This document shows positions 11,329 to 20,331 of a DNA stretch of 64,000 bases, in pieces. The stretch is from positions 62,001 to 126,000 of the forward strand of contig NZ_JBFAPP010000009.1 in the NCBI RefSeq assembly GCF_040676775.1. Direction: 5' to 3'. Origin of the DNA: Micromonospora_G sp040676775. Its GTDB lineage: Bacteria > Actinomycetota > Actinomycetes > Mycobacteriales > Micromonosporaceae. The notes below the pieces were generated by a model. The model made no database searches and was not told the origin of the DNA. It saw only the letters and a list, made by a program, of their open reading frames with translations. Position numbers and translations under genes: made by a program. How positions within the stretch are numbered: the stretch's first letter is position 1; each line of letters opens with the position of its first letter.

Positions 11329-11461
11329 CCTCTCATCTTTCCCAACGCCGCGCGGTGCGGCGGGGACGGACTTGGCACCTGCCACGACCTGCTCGTCATC
11401 GAGCCGGTGGGTGGTTGCCGGGGCTTCATCGGGCCGTATCCCTCTGCCCCTCTGGATGAGG
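11329..11461 (-). ncRNA. SAM-I (S-box) riboswitch in the thrC leader
   Basis: Read on the minus strand, the core elements appear in order: CTCATC (5' strand of P1, near 11460), CAGAGGGGCAGAGGGA, GGCCCGATGAAGCCC (kink-turn and P2), CGGCAACC, a P3 arm, GGTGCCAAGTCC, a GC-rich P4 hairpin (CCGCCGC with GCGGCG) and GGGAAAGATGAG closing P1 at 11332-11340. This matches the S-adenosylmethionine-binding S-box consensus and includes a P4 in the SAM-I position. The P1 3' strand (GATGAG) runs directly into GAGAGGA, the thrC ribosome binding site, and no terminator intervenes, so control is probably translational: SAM would stabilise P1 and hide the Shine-Dalgarno. Confidence 0.92.
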
Positions 11462-11599
11462 TATTCAGTTGTACGCCTGATCCTACGGGTGAAGCCCGCC
11501 CCAGCCCAGCACCCCGCCACCCCTGTGACCCACACCCCACCCCGAGTACGGGCGGTTTGCGAGTTTTGTCACCAGAGCCTGGCGGGCCGGCGACGCCGG

Positions 11600-12484
11600 T
11601 CAGCTGACCACGTCCTTGCGGGTGAAGCGCCAGAAGGCGAGGCTCCAGAAGATGGTGGCGTAGCTGATCGCCGAGATGCAGCCGCGTACGAGATCGTCGG
11701 TCTGGATCGGGGTGGAGAGCAGGCCCAGCCAGGCGGTGCTGTAGTGGGTCGGTAGGAAGTCGCGGACCACGCCGAGCGCCTGGATCTGGTCCAGGATGCT
11801 GGAGAGGATCCAGAGCAGCACCGCGCCACCGACCGCGCCCAGGGCGGCGTCCGTGGAAACCGAGAGCAGGAACGCCAGCCCGGCCACCACCAGCAGCGCC
11901 ACCGCCAGATATCCGAGTACGCCGAGCAGCCGGAGCAGGCCCTCACCGGCGGGGATCTGCGCGGCGACGGTGCTCTGCAACGGTTCCCAGCCGTAGCGGA
12001 GGATGCCGGCGACCAACGCGGTGCCGGCGAGCAGCAGCAGGGCCAGTGCCGAGTACGCCAGCGCGACGACCAGCTTCACCGCCAGCAGCCTCGACCGGGG
12101 CACCGGCACCGCCAGCAGGTAACGCAGGCTGCCCCAGCTCGCCTCGCTGGCCACCGTGTCGCCGCAGAACAGCGCCACCACGACGACCAGCAGGAACGAC
12201 GACGACACGAAGATGCAGAACAGGGCGAAGTTGAGCCCGCCGGAGGTGGCCAGGTCGATCAGGCTGGCGAACTCGTTGTTGCCGTTGTCGTCGTCCCCGC
12301 CCGAGTTGAACTGGAACGCGATCAGCACGATGAGCGGCAGCAGGACCATCGCCGCCAGGGTCAACTGCGTACGTCGCCGGGCGAACTGGCGGCGCCACTC
12401 GGTTGCCACCGACAGGGTCGCGCCCGGCCGGTAGCCGGTTGCCGCACCGGCGCTTTCGACGGTCACCTGATCCGTGCCGGCCAT
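11600..12484 (-). CDS. ABC-2 type transporter permease
   Basis: 294 aa with about six hydrophobic segments, starting after a basic cytoplasmic stretch (WRRQFARRRTQ). The layout, with long N-terminal and C-terminal membrane segments, fits ABC-2 permeases of the bacitracin/Nat type. The start ATG lies 1 nt after the stop of the upstream hydrolase-ABC fusion (TGACATG), so translation is coupled and the two almost certainly form one transporter. Substrate unknown. Confidence 0.88.
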   Translation of the reverse strand: MAGTDQVTVESAGAATGYRPGATLSVATEWRRQFARRRTQLTLAAMVLLPLIVLIAFQFNSGGDDDNGNNEFASLIDLATSGGLNFALFCIFVSSSFLLVVVVALFCGDTVASEASWGSLRYLLAVPVPRSRLLAVKLVVALAYSALALLLLAGTALVAGILRYGWEPLQSTVAAQIPAGEGLLRLLGVLGYLAVALLVVAGLAFLLSVSTDAALGAVGGAVLLWILSSILDQIQALGVVRDFLPTHYSTAWLGLLSTPIQTDDLVRGCISAISYATIFWSLAFWRFTRKDVVS

Positions 12485-12485
12485 G

Positions 12486-15350
12486 TCAGCGGTCCCCGCT
12501 TCCCCGTGAGTTGTCTCCGACCAGGGCGAGGAACGCGTCCTCCAGTCGGCGGCGTGGCATCACCCGGTCGACTCCCACCCCGGCCCGGACCAGTTCGGCG
12601 ACCACCTCGCTGCGGGCGGTCCCGTTCACGTCCACCACCAGCGTCCCGTCACCGTTCGACAGCACTTCCACCCCGTCGAGCCGATCGAGTACGGCGCGTG
12701 CGGCGGCCGGGTCGCTGACGTCGAACTGCACGCTTGGCGACTCGCCCACGATCTCCTCGACCGGCCCGGCGGCGACGATGGTGCCCTTGTTGACCACCAC
12801 CGCGTGGGTGCAGGACTGCTCCACCTCGGCCAGCAGGTGACTGGAGACCAGCACCGCCCGGCCACCGGTGGCGTACCGGCGCAGCACCCGGCGCATCTCG
12901 GCGATCTGCGGCGGGTCGAGCCCGTCGGTCGGTTCGTCCAGCACCAGCAGCTCGGGCAGGCCGAGCATGGCCTGCGCGATGGCCAGCCGCTGCCGCATCC
13001 CGTGGCTGTACGTCTTGATCCTGCGGTGCACCGAGTCACCGAGGCCGGCGATCTCCAGCGCCTCCTCGAAGTGGGCGTCGGCGAGCGGCCGCCCGGTCGC
13101 CCGCCAGTACGACCGCAGGTTCTCCAGCCCACTGAGGTGTGGCAGGAAGCCGGGCCCCTCGACCAGCGAACCGATCCGGGAGAGCACCGGCGACCCGGGA
13201 ACCAGCCGGTGCCCGAAGACGAAGATCTTTCCGGCGGTCGGCTGGGTCAGCCCCATCAGCACCCGCAGGGTGGTGGTCTTGCCGGCACCGTTCGGCCCGA
13301 GCAGGCCGACCACCTGCCCCCTGTGCACCTCGAAGTCGACCCGGGAGACGGCGACGAAGCCGTCCGCGTACTCCTTGCGCAGTTCGCGGATGACCAGCGG
13401 GATGTCGGCGTACTCCGCGGTCACCGAGGTGTCGTGGCGGCGGTGCCGGCGGCGGACGACCAGCAGGACCACGACGAGCCCGACCGCGATCGCGGCGAGC
13501 AGGGCGGCCAGCGCCCAGCGCCAGAGCGCTCCGGTGGTGGGGATCGGCTCGCCGGTCAACGTGGGCAGGGTGATCTGGTCGTCGCCGAGCGCGACCGAGT
13601 AGACGGTCGGTTCGACCGGGGTGGCGTAGCCCTGGTCGGAGGTTGCTACCACCAGAGCCAACCGGTGTCCGGCCTCGACCCGGTGCACGATCGCCGGCAG
13701 CGTCACCCGGGTGGGCGCGGCCATCACCGGGTCGGTCGGAAGGCCGGTCAGCCGGACCGGGGCGATCTGGCCGCTGGGCAGGTCGGCGGTCCCGTCCGGG
13801 CCGATGTCGTAGAGCTTGGCGAACAGCACCGCCTCACCGGTCGGTGACGCGGCCCGGATCGACACCGTCGGCGCGCCGACCACGTCGACCGGCTCGCCGA
13901 GCGGTTCGGTGACGAACCGGGCGTGCTGGCCGGGCAGGTCCCCGGCCACCCCGCCGACCACGCTCGACAGCACACCGGCGAACGGCAGGGTCGAGATCGC
14001 GGCCGGGTTGCCGTTCGGCGGGTTCGCCACCTGCTGTGGTGGGCCACCCACGGTGACCGTGCGGGTGCCGCCGCCGGCCGCCGTGTCGGTGCCGGTGAGG
14101 CCGGGGTAGTCGGCGGTCCGGAAGCCGGTGGCGACCAGGCCCCGGTCCAGCGCGTCGAAGCCGGCGAGCCGGGACCAGGTGAAGCCGGTGCCGGGGTTGG
14201 CGGCGTCGCCGCGTACGTAGTGGTCGAGCCACTGCACGGTGAGGAACTTGGTCCGGTCCTGGTCGGTCTGCGGGCCGGCACCGCCGTCGTGCCCACCGGT
14301 GAACCAGGCCACGCGTACGGGGGTTCCGGCGGCGGCGATGCCTCGGGCGTTGGCGTCGGCCTCGCTGAGCGGGAAGAGCGTGTCGGCCTCGCCCTGGATC
14401 AGCAGTGTCGGCGCCTTGATCCGGTCGAGTACGCCGGCCGGGCTGGACCGGCGCAGCAGGGCGACCGCCTGTTCGCTGGCCCGCCCGGTGGTGGCGATCT
14501 CCAGGTAGGCGGCGCAGACGTCGGCGGCGAACCGGCCGCAGCCCGGATTGGTCAGCCCGACCCCGGGACCGGCGCCCGGACCGGTCGACCCGTCTCCGGG
14601 CCCGGCGCCCGGACTGATGGCCCCGACACCCGGGGCGATGCCGCCGCTGCCGAACAGGACTCCGGCCCAGCCCTTCTTGAACACTCCGTCCAGGGGGGAT
14701 CCGCCGCTCGACTCGGGCAGGAAGGACGTGGCCAGGTCGTGCCAGGTGATCATCGGCACGATCGCGTCCACCCGCGGGTCGTCGGCGGCGAGCAGCAGCG
14801 CCAGGCCGCCGCCGTACGAACCTCCGACGACGCCTATCCTCGGGTCACCGGGCGTGTCCTTACTGATGTCCGGTCGGGCGGCGAGCCAGTCGACCAGCCG
14901 GGAGGCGTCCTTCACCTCGAAGTCGGGGCTGTCCAGGTGGATCTCCCCGCCGCTGCGCCCGAACCCCCGCGCGGTGTACGCCAGCACCGCGTACCCGTGT
15001 TCGGCCAGTTCCTCGGCGTCGGCGCGGACCGATTCCTTGGTCCCACCGAAGCCGTGCGGCAACAGGACCGCCGGCACCGGATCTCCGGAGGTGGCCCCGT
15101 CCGGCAGGTAGAGCGTGGTGTCGAGGTCGACCGGCTGGTTCCCGTCGGGTCCGGAACGGACGGTGATCATCTGGTCCTCGGTACGGAAGGAAACGCCCTC
15201 GGGCCAGACCGCCCAGCCGACCAGGGTCGCGAGCAGCGCTATGACCAGGGCGGACGCTACGAGCCGGCGTCGGCCCAGCCGGCTCGCCCGCGACCGGACA
15301 TGGTGGAGGGCACGGCGGAGCCGGGACGGCAGCGCGGAAGGCATGGGCAC
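12486..15350 (-). CDS. Fusion of an extracytoplasmic S15-type alpha/beta hydrolase and an ABC transporter ATPase
   Basis: 954 aa. Order: basic N-terminus and membrane anchor (about 30-48); alpha/beta hydrolase of the CocE/X-Pro dipeptidyl-peptidase type (about 55-400) with Ser178 in GGSYGG, Asp323 in GEADTLF and His354 in TGGHDGG as likely triad, interrupted by a Gly/Pro-repeat loop (about 240-272); a PepX C-terminal-like beta domain (about 400-600); a second membrane helix (609-632); then a complete ABC ATPase (about 650-954) with Walker A GPNGAGKTT (685-693), signature YSHGMRQRL, Walker B LLVLDEPTDGLDP and H-loop SSH. Two helices place the hydrolase outside and the ATPase inside. A permease follows 1 nt later. 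A coupled hydrolysis-export role is inference. Confidence 0.9.
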   Translation of the reverse strand: MPMPSALPSRLRRALHHVRSRASRLGRRRLVASALVIALLATLVGWAVWPEGVSFRTEDQMITVRSGPDGNQPVDLDTTLYLPDGATSGDPVPAVLLPHGFGGTKESVRADAEELAEHGYAVLAYTARGFGRSGGEIHLDSPDFEVKDASRLVDWLAARPDISKDTPGDPRIGVVGGSYGGGLALLLAADDPRVDAIVPMITWHDLATSFLPESSGGSPLDGVFKKGWAGVLFGSGGIAPGVGAISPGAGPGDGSTGPGAGPGVGLTNPGCGRFAADVCAAYLEIATTGRASEQAVALLRRSSPAGVLDRIKAPTLLIQGEADTLFPLSEADANARGIAAAGTPVRVAWFTGGHDGGAGPQTDQDRTKFLTVQWLDHYVRGDAANPGTGFTWSRLAGFDALDRGLVATGFRTADYPGLTGTDTAAGGGTRTVTVGGPPQQVANPPNGNPAAISTLPFAGVLSSVVGGVAGDLPGQHARFVTEPLGEPVDVVGAPTVSIRAASPTGEAVLFAKLYDIGPDGTADLPSGQIAPVRLTGLPTDPVMAAPTRVTLPAIVHRVEAGHRLALVVATSDQGYATPVEPTVYSVALGDDQITLPTLTGEPIPTTGALWRWALAALLAAIAVGLVVVLLVVRRRHRRHDTSVTAEYADIPLVIRELRKEYADGFVAVSRVDFEVHRGQVVGLLGPNGAGKTTTLRVLMGLTQPTAGKIFVFGHRLVPGSPVLSRIGSLVEGPGFLPHLSGLENLRSYWRATGRPLADAHFEEALEIAGLGDSVHRRIKTYSHGMRQRLAIAQAMLGLPELLVLDEPTDGLDPPQIAEMRRVLRRYATGGRAVLVSSHLLAEVEQSCTHAVVVNKGTIVAAGPVEEIVGESPSVQFDVSDPAAARAVLDRLDGVEVLSNGDGTLVVDVNGTARSEVVAELVRAGVGVDRVMPRRRLEDAFLALVGDNSRGSGDR

Positions 15351-15714
15351 ACCGTACGGGCCGGAACCTGTGCTGTGCCTGAGATCCGCCGTACGTCCGT
15401 CCGGTCAACCCGATCGGTGATCAAAATGCATCGTACGAACATCCCAAGGCCGAGCACGGGAGGACAAATTCGGACTATGTGAATTCCGATCTACTGGGAC
15501 ATTAAACTCAATCGATACATGTCGCTCGACAATAAGCACGCAGAGTCACGAATATGAGTACCCGCGACCACAGGTCCGCAACTGACGTGAAACTGACTGT
15601 TCGTGATGGACGGACAGAGTCGGGCGTTCAGTTAGTTTTCCGCTCCGGTGGGCGGGACCCCGGCGGCCTCGGCGCCCACCCCCGGACCTTGGCCGTCGCC
15701 GGAGGAGATACACG
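15351..15714. other. Divergent control region between the hydrolase-ABC fusion and the conservon operon
   Basis: 364 bp, relatively AT-rich between about 15420 and 15580 with many A/T tracts, as expected for promoters on both strands. A stem of 8 bp (GGTGGGCG 15647-15654 with CGCCCACC 15673-15680) lies in the predicted leader of the sensor gene, about 35 nt before its ATG. No ORF is supported. Confidence 0.5.
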
Positions 15715-16938
15715 ATGACAGTTCCCGCGCAGCGGCCCCGACGATGGCCGAACGCGCCCGGTAACGCACTGCGCCTGTTCCTCGTGGTGATCTTGTTGGT
15801 GCCGGTTGCCGTGCTTTTCGTTCAGTTGCAGCGATCGGTCGACGCCGATCAGGACCTGACCATCCGGGAACAACACGGAGTCGAGTATCTGCGCTCGCTC
15901 GCCGACGTGACGGTGGCCCTCACCGAAGCCCAGTCGGCGACCGTGGCCGGCCGCCCGGTGCTGCGCGAAGCCCTGGCCACGGCGGTGGAACGGACCACCG
16001 CCGTCGACACCCGGCTCGGCGCCGAACTGCGCACCCGCGAACGGTGGGCCGGCGTACGGGCCAAGGTCGAGGCTCTGCCGGATCGCGGCGGGACCAGCCC
16101 CGAGGCCGCGTACACCGTCTACCGTGAGGCCGCCGACCTGCTGCTGGCCCTCTACGCCAAGGTACGGGAGAGCTCCGGACTGATGCGCGACCCCGAGGCC
16201 GACTCGTACTACCTGCAGGACGCCGCCGGTGAGGAACTACCCACCGCGATGGTCGCCGCCGGTCGGCTCGCCGACCTCGCGGTGATCGGAGCGGCCCGAC
16301 GGTCGACCGAACGTCTGAGCACGGTCGCCGAGCTGACCGCCGCCCGCACCTCGCTGCTCGACCCGGCCGCCGACCTGATCGAGTCCCTGCAGTCCGCGGT
16401 GGAAAGCACCGACAGCCCCAACCTGGGCGGCAACCTGCTCAACCAGCTCGACAGCTACCAGCGCGCGACCGAGGCGCTCAGCGCGGCGGCGGCACTGACC
16501 GACGGCACCTCCCAGACCGATCTGACCCAGATCGCCGGGGCCCGGGTGACCGCCCACGCCGCCGCCGAGCAACTCTCCTCGATCATCCTCACCGAACTCT
16601 CCGCCCTGATCGACGACCGCAACAACCGGTTGGCCCGCGACCAGCAGGTCACCTACGGCGCCGCCGCGCTGGCCCTGCTGCTCATGGTCGGCCTGGCCAC
16701 GGCGATCGTGCTCAGCGGCCGTCGCCGCCGCACCGCACCGGCCGCACCGGGTACGCCGGACGGCCCGCCGGTCGAGCCGCTCGACGCCGAACCGGGACGC
16801 TGGGACGCGCTGGTCGAATGGTCCGCGTCCGGACCGGCCGGCGCGGCGGGTGCGCAACCGCCCGGTCGCCCGGTCGCCACGGCCGGTGCGGGTTCCGACG
16901 GTCCCGGCGGTTGGGGGCGTTCCGATGCTGCTCGGTAG
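15715..16938 (+). CDS. Two-helix membrane sensor-like protein preceding the conservon kinase
   Basis: 407 aa. One membrane helix at about 20-40, an all-helical external region (about 45-315), a second helix (about 318-340) and a low-complexity Pro/Ala/Gly cytoplasmic tail. The external part contains SGLMRDPEADSYYLQD, a signature seen in ligand-binding helical domains of chemoreceptors, but there is no HAMP, kinase or methylation domain. A strong GGAGGAG precedes the ATG. Its end overlaps the start of the NIT kinase gene by 14 bp, so it is likely a co-sensor of that kinase. It is not a standard conservon member; function is inferred from topology and position. Confidence 0.75.
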   Translation: MTVPAQRPRRWPNAPGNALRLFLVVILLVPVAVLFVQLQRSVDADQDLTIREQHGVEYLRSLADVTVALTEAQSATVAGRPVLREALATAVERTTAVDTRLGAELRTRERWAGVRAKVEALPDRGGTSPEAAYTVYREAADLLLALYAKVRESSGLMRDPEADSYYLQDAAGEELPTAMVAAGRLADLAVIGAARRSTERLSTVAELTAARTSLLDPAADLIESLQSAVESTDSPNLGGNLLNQLDSYQRATEALSAAAALTDGTSQTDLTQIAGARVTAHAAAEQLSSIILTELSALIDDRNNRLARDQQVTYGAAALALLLMVGLATAIVLSGRRRRTAPAAPGTPDGPPVEPLDAEPGRWDALVEWSASGPAGAAGAQPPGRPVATAGAGSDGPGGWGRSDAAR

Positions 16939-19858
16939 GCTCCGGATCCGGGCCAAGCTCGCGCTGCTGGTCATCACCCCGCTACTCACCATGGTCGGAC
17001 TGGCCGTGCCGGTGGTGGTCGAACGAGTGAGCCAGGCCAGCCGCGCCGCCGACACCGCAGAGGCGGTACGCACCGCCGGCCGAGTCGGCTCGCTGGTGCA
17101 GGAGTTGCAGCAGGAACGGCTGCTGTCCATCGGCTACCTGCTCGGCCACGCCACCCGGTCCACGCTGATCCAGCAGTCCGCCACGGTCAGCGACGAGATC
17201 GCCGACCTGCGCGCCGACCTCGGTGACAAGCTGACCGACCGGGTTTCGACCGCGATCGCCGGAGTGCAGCAACTGGCCGAGCTGCGCAGCGCGGTGCTGA
17301 GCCGCCGAGCCACCCCGGAGCAGGTGCTCGGCAAGTTCGGGCCGGTCAACGTGGCGCTGATCGAATCCCTGCACCTCACCGACGGGGTGGACACCGCCAC
17401 GCCGCAGGGCCGCCAGGTGGTCGCACTCGACGCGGTGCTCCGTACGGACGAGGGGATCAGCGCCGGCGCGTCGATCATCGTGCTGGTGGTCGCCAGCAAG
17501 AACCAGGCCGCGATCACCGCGTACGTCAGCAACATGGCCGCGCTGACGGTCAACACGACCCGGTTCAGCGCCTTCGCCACCCCGGAGCAGAACGCGCTCT
17601 ACCGCCTGGTCGAGGACGCGGTGGCGAACCGTACCAGCAGCGAGTTCCTCACCCGGTTCGTCCAGGACCCCGAGGGCACGATCGCCGGGTTCAGCATGCA
17701 ACGGCTCTTCCCCGCCGTCGCCTCCCTGATCACCCTCGGGCAGTTCGTGGAGAAGCGGATCGTCACCGACGTCATCCGCCAGGTGACGGCGGAACAGCGG
17801 GCGGCGCTGACCACGGCGTATTGGGTCGGCGGGCTGGTCCTGCTCACCCTGCTGGTGGTGGTGCTGCTCAGCCTGGCGGTGGCCCGTACGGTCGCCCGGC
17901 CGCTGATCCGGCTCACCCAGTCCGCCGACCGGGTCGCCCGGGTCGCCGAGGGTGAACTGGTCCGGATCGCCGACGACGAGTCCGAGTCGGCCACGCCGAT
18001 CCGGCTCGACCCGGTCGACATCCGGGCCCGGGACGAGATCGGCGACCTCGCCCGCGCCTTCGACCGGGTGCAGGGTACGGCGGCCCGCCTGGTGGAACGG
18101 CAGGCGGCGAGCCGGCGCAACGTGGCACAGATGTTCGGTCACGTCGGCCGGCGTACGCAGAACCTGGTCGGCCGGCAGATCGCGCTGATCGACCGGTTGG
18201 AGCACCAGGAGACCGACCCGACCCGCCTGCAGCACCTCTACCGGCTCGACCACGTCTCCAGCCGGCTGCGCCGCAGCGCCAGCAGCCTGGTCGTCCTCTC
18301 CGGCTCGGCCGGCGCCGACGGGCACGTGGCGCCGATGCCGCTCGGCGACGTCGTCCGGCTCGCCCTCGGTGAGATCGAGGACTACACCCGGGTCGACGTC
18401 CAGGTACGGGTCGACATGGGCGTGGCACCGGCGGTCATCGGTGACCTCGTACTCACCCTGGCCGAGTTGATGGAGAACGCCACCGCCTTCTCCCCGCCGC
18501 ACACCCGCGTGACGGTCACCGGCGAGGTGGTCGAGGGCGGGGTGAAGCTCACCCTGGTCGACCACGGCATCGGCATGACCAGCGAGCGGTTGGCCGAGGA
18601 GAACGCCCGGTTGACCCGCCGGGAACGGCTCGACCTGGCCCCGACCGAGGTACTCGGACTCTTCGTGGTGGGCCGGTTGGCCCGCCGGCACGGCTGGGAG
18701 GTGACCCTGTCGGCGACCTCCGGCGGCGGCGTGACCGTCGAGATCGAGATCGCCGACCGGCTCCTGGTGAACCGCCGTACCGAACCGTCGGCGGTCGCGG
18801 TGGCCCGGGCCACCGTGCCGACGACATCGCTGACCTGGGCGGAGGTCGTGCAGAACGCGAATCCAGCCCCGGCCGGAACGTTGCCGACCCGCAAACCGGC
18901 GCCGATCGGACCGGTCGCCGACCCGATCCGGGCGCTGGTCAGCACGGCGCTGGCCCCGCCGGCCCAGGCAGAACCGGTCCAGCCCGCACCGGTGCACGCA
19001 CAGCCGATCCAGAGCGAGCCGGTCCAGAGCGAACCGGGCCAGCCCGCACCGCCGCAGCACACCCCGCCGCAGGTCGCACCGGCACAGCTCACGCCGGTCG
19101 GGCCGAGCGGCCTCGAAGCGCCGGTCGGGCCGAGCGGCCTCGAAGTGCCGGTCGGCGCGGACACCGCCGAGGCCGCCGGCAGCGGCGTCGGGGACCGTAC
19201 CGATGCGGGGGTGACTCCGGTCGGCAGTGTGGTGGAGCCGGTGTTCGACGCGGCGCTGTTGGACCGGGCCAGCCGGTCGCTGGCGGCAGGCGTGCCGTGG
19301 AACGCGTTCGCCGGGGCACCGGTCGACGCCTCGACCGCTCCGCCCGGGCCGGGCGACACCCGGGAGTCGACCTCGGCCGACGACGCCGGAGCCGCCAAGG
19401 CGCTCGGACTGCGCCAGCGGGTACCGGGCGCCCAGTTGCCCGCCAACAACGGACCCGGCGCGGCCGGGCGGGGACCGGGTCGCAACAGCGGCCCCCAGCC
19501 GGCCGACCCCTCCGTGGTCCGCGCCCTGATCGAGGAGTTCGAAGCCGGCGTACGACGGGCGCAGCGCCAGCAGCCGGGAACCGCCTCCCCGCTCGGGGAA
19601 CCGGAGGGGGCGACCCGGGGCTTGGCACCGGAGGTGGCCTCGGTGGCCGCGGGACCGGTGCAGCTCACCCGGCGGGTACCGGGCCGCAACCTGGAGCCGA
19701 CCGGACCGGCACCACGTTGGGACCGGCATCGGTCCGGCAGCCGCCCCGACGACCCGGACGAGGTCCGGAACCTCGTCACCCAGTTCGAGGCCGGGGTGGC
19801 CCGTGCCCTGAGCGAAGTCCGTACCGACCACCGTCACGAAGAGGAAACACCACGATGA
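16925..19858 (+). CDS. cvnA: NIT-HAMP-HATPase sensor histidine kinase-like protein (conservon CvnA type)
   Basis: 977 aa. Membrane helix about 9-29; external helical NIT (nitrate/nitrite-sensing-like) domain about 60-290, recognised by VQELQQERLLSIGYLLG; second helix about 300-322; HAMP about 322-380; a helical region with LYRLDHVSSRLRRS in place of a classical dimerisation H-box; HATPase with ELMENATAFSPP (N-box) and DHGIGM; then a 340-residue Pro/Gln/Gly-rich tail ending in two copies of an EFEAGV/QFEAGV motif. CvnA proteins signal to the Roadblock/DUF742/GTPase partners encoded next. ATG 16925 gives the expected cytoplasmic start and follows GGGGG; a longer frame from 16850 is less likely. 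Confidence 0.88.
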   Translation: MLLGRLRIRAKLALLVITPLLTMVGLAVPVVVERVSQASRAADTAEAVRTAGRVGSLVQELQQERLLSIGYLLGHATRSTLIQQSATVSDEIADLRADLGDKLTDRVSTAIAGVQQLAELRSAVLSRRATPEQVLGKFGPVNVALIESLHLTDGVDTATPQGRQVVALDAVLRTDEGISAGASIIVLVVASKNQAAITAYVSNMAALTVNTTRFSAFATPEQNALYRLVEDAVANRTSSEFLTRFVQDPEGTIAGFSMQRLFPAVASLITLGQFVEKRIVTDVIRQVTAEQRAALTTAYWVGGLVLLTLLVVVLLSLAVARTVARPLIRLTQSADRVARVAEGELVRIADDESESATPIRLDPVDIRARDEIGDLARAFDRVQGTAARLVERQAASRRNVAQMFGHVGRRTQNLVGRQIALIDRLEHQETDPTRLQHLYRLDHVSSRLRRSASSLVVLSGSAGADGHVAPMPLGDVVRLALGEIEDYTRVDVQVRVDMGVAPAVIGDLVLTLAELMENATAFSPPHTRVTVTGEVVEGGVKLTLVDHGIGMTSERLAEENARLTRRERLDLAPTEVLGLFVVGRLARRHGWEVTLSATSGGGVTVEIEIADRLLVNRRTEPSAVAVARATVPTTSLTWAEVVQNANPAPAGTLPTRKPAPIGPVADPIRALVSTALAPPAQAEPVQPAPVHAQPIQSEPVQSEPGQPAPPQHTPPQVAPAQLTPVGPSGLEAPVGPSGLEVPVGADTAEAAGSGVGDRTDAGVTPVGSVVEPVFDAALLDRASRSLAAGVPWNAFAGAPVDASTAPPGPGDTRESTSADDAGAAKALGLRQRVPGAQLPANNGPGAAGRGPGRNSGPQPADPSVVRALIEEFEAGVRRAQRQQPGTASPLGEPEGATRGLAPEVASVAAGPVQLTRRVPGRNLEPTGPAPRWDRHRSGSRPDDPDEVRNLVTQFEAGVARALSEVRTDHRHEEETPR
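19093..19156. repeat. 27-bp direct repeat inside the kinase tail
   Basis: Units 19093-19119 and 19120-19146 differ at one base, and 19147-19156 begins a third. It encodes two copies of a 9-residue unit (VGPSGLEAP/VGPSGLEVP) in the disordered tail. The period keeps the frame. Confidence 0.9.
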
Positions 19859-20331
19859 CCAGCCCCTTCATCCGCGACAGCATCGATCGCGAGCAGTCCG
19901 GTACGGCCACTGGAGAACTCAGCCAGGAAGCCCGGACCTTCAACTGGCTGCTGGACTCGTTCACCACCAACACGGCCGGGGTGGTCGAGGCGATCGCGGT
20001 CTCGTCCGACGGACTGCTGATGGCGATGTCAGCGATCAAGGACCGGTCCAACGCGGAGCGACTCGCAGCGGTCGTCTCCGGCATGACCAGCCTCGCCGGG
20101 GGCGCGGCCAACTGGTATTCACTCGGCGGACTGAATCGGGTGATCGTGGACATGACCGATGGTTATCTGCTGGTCAGTTCGATCAGCAGTGGCTCCGTAC
20201 TCGGCGTCGTCGCCGACCGCTCAGCAAACCTGGGCACGGTCGCGTACGAGATGACGCTCTTCGCGGGCCGGGCGGGAAGTGCGCTCACGCCTCGGCTCAT
20301 CGTCGAGTTGAAGAACTCCGTACAGTCGTGA
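19855..20331 (+). CDS. cvnB: Roadblock/LC7-domain protein (conservon CvnB type)
   Basis: 158 aa. The Roadblock/LC7 fold covers about 25-140 (FNWLLDSFTTNTAGVVEAIAVSSDGLLMA onward) and pairs in these systems with the GTPase as a regulatory subunit. The start ATG overlaps the kinase stop as ATGA (19855-19858), showing translational coupling; GAGGAAA lies 9 nt upstream. In conservons this protein is part of a membrane-associated complex of kinase, Roadblock, DUF742 and GTPase. Confidence 0.9.
   Translation: MTSPFIRDSIDREQSGTATGELSQEARTFNWLLDSFTTNTAGVVEAIAVSSDGLLMAMSAIKDRSNAERLAAVVSGMTSLAGGAANWYSLGGLNRVIVDMTDGYLLVSSISSGSVLGVVADRSANLGTVAYEMTLFAGRAGSALTPRLIVELKNSVQS

Noticed and set aside
12486..15350. 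Two separate genes joined by a sequencing error
   Set aside because: The frame is uninterrupted from the hydrolase through a plausible membrane helix into the ATPase, and the topology is consistent; no stop, start or ribosome binding site was seen at the junction. It remains a point to verify.
16982..19837. 951-codon open frame on the minus strand opposite the conservon kinase
   Set aside because: The plus strand has recognisable NIT, HAMP and HATPase motifs; the antisense frame has none.
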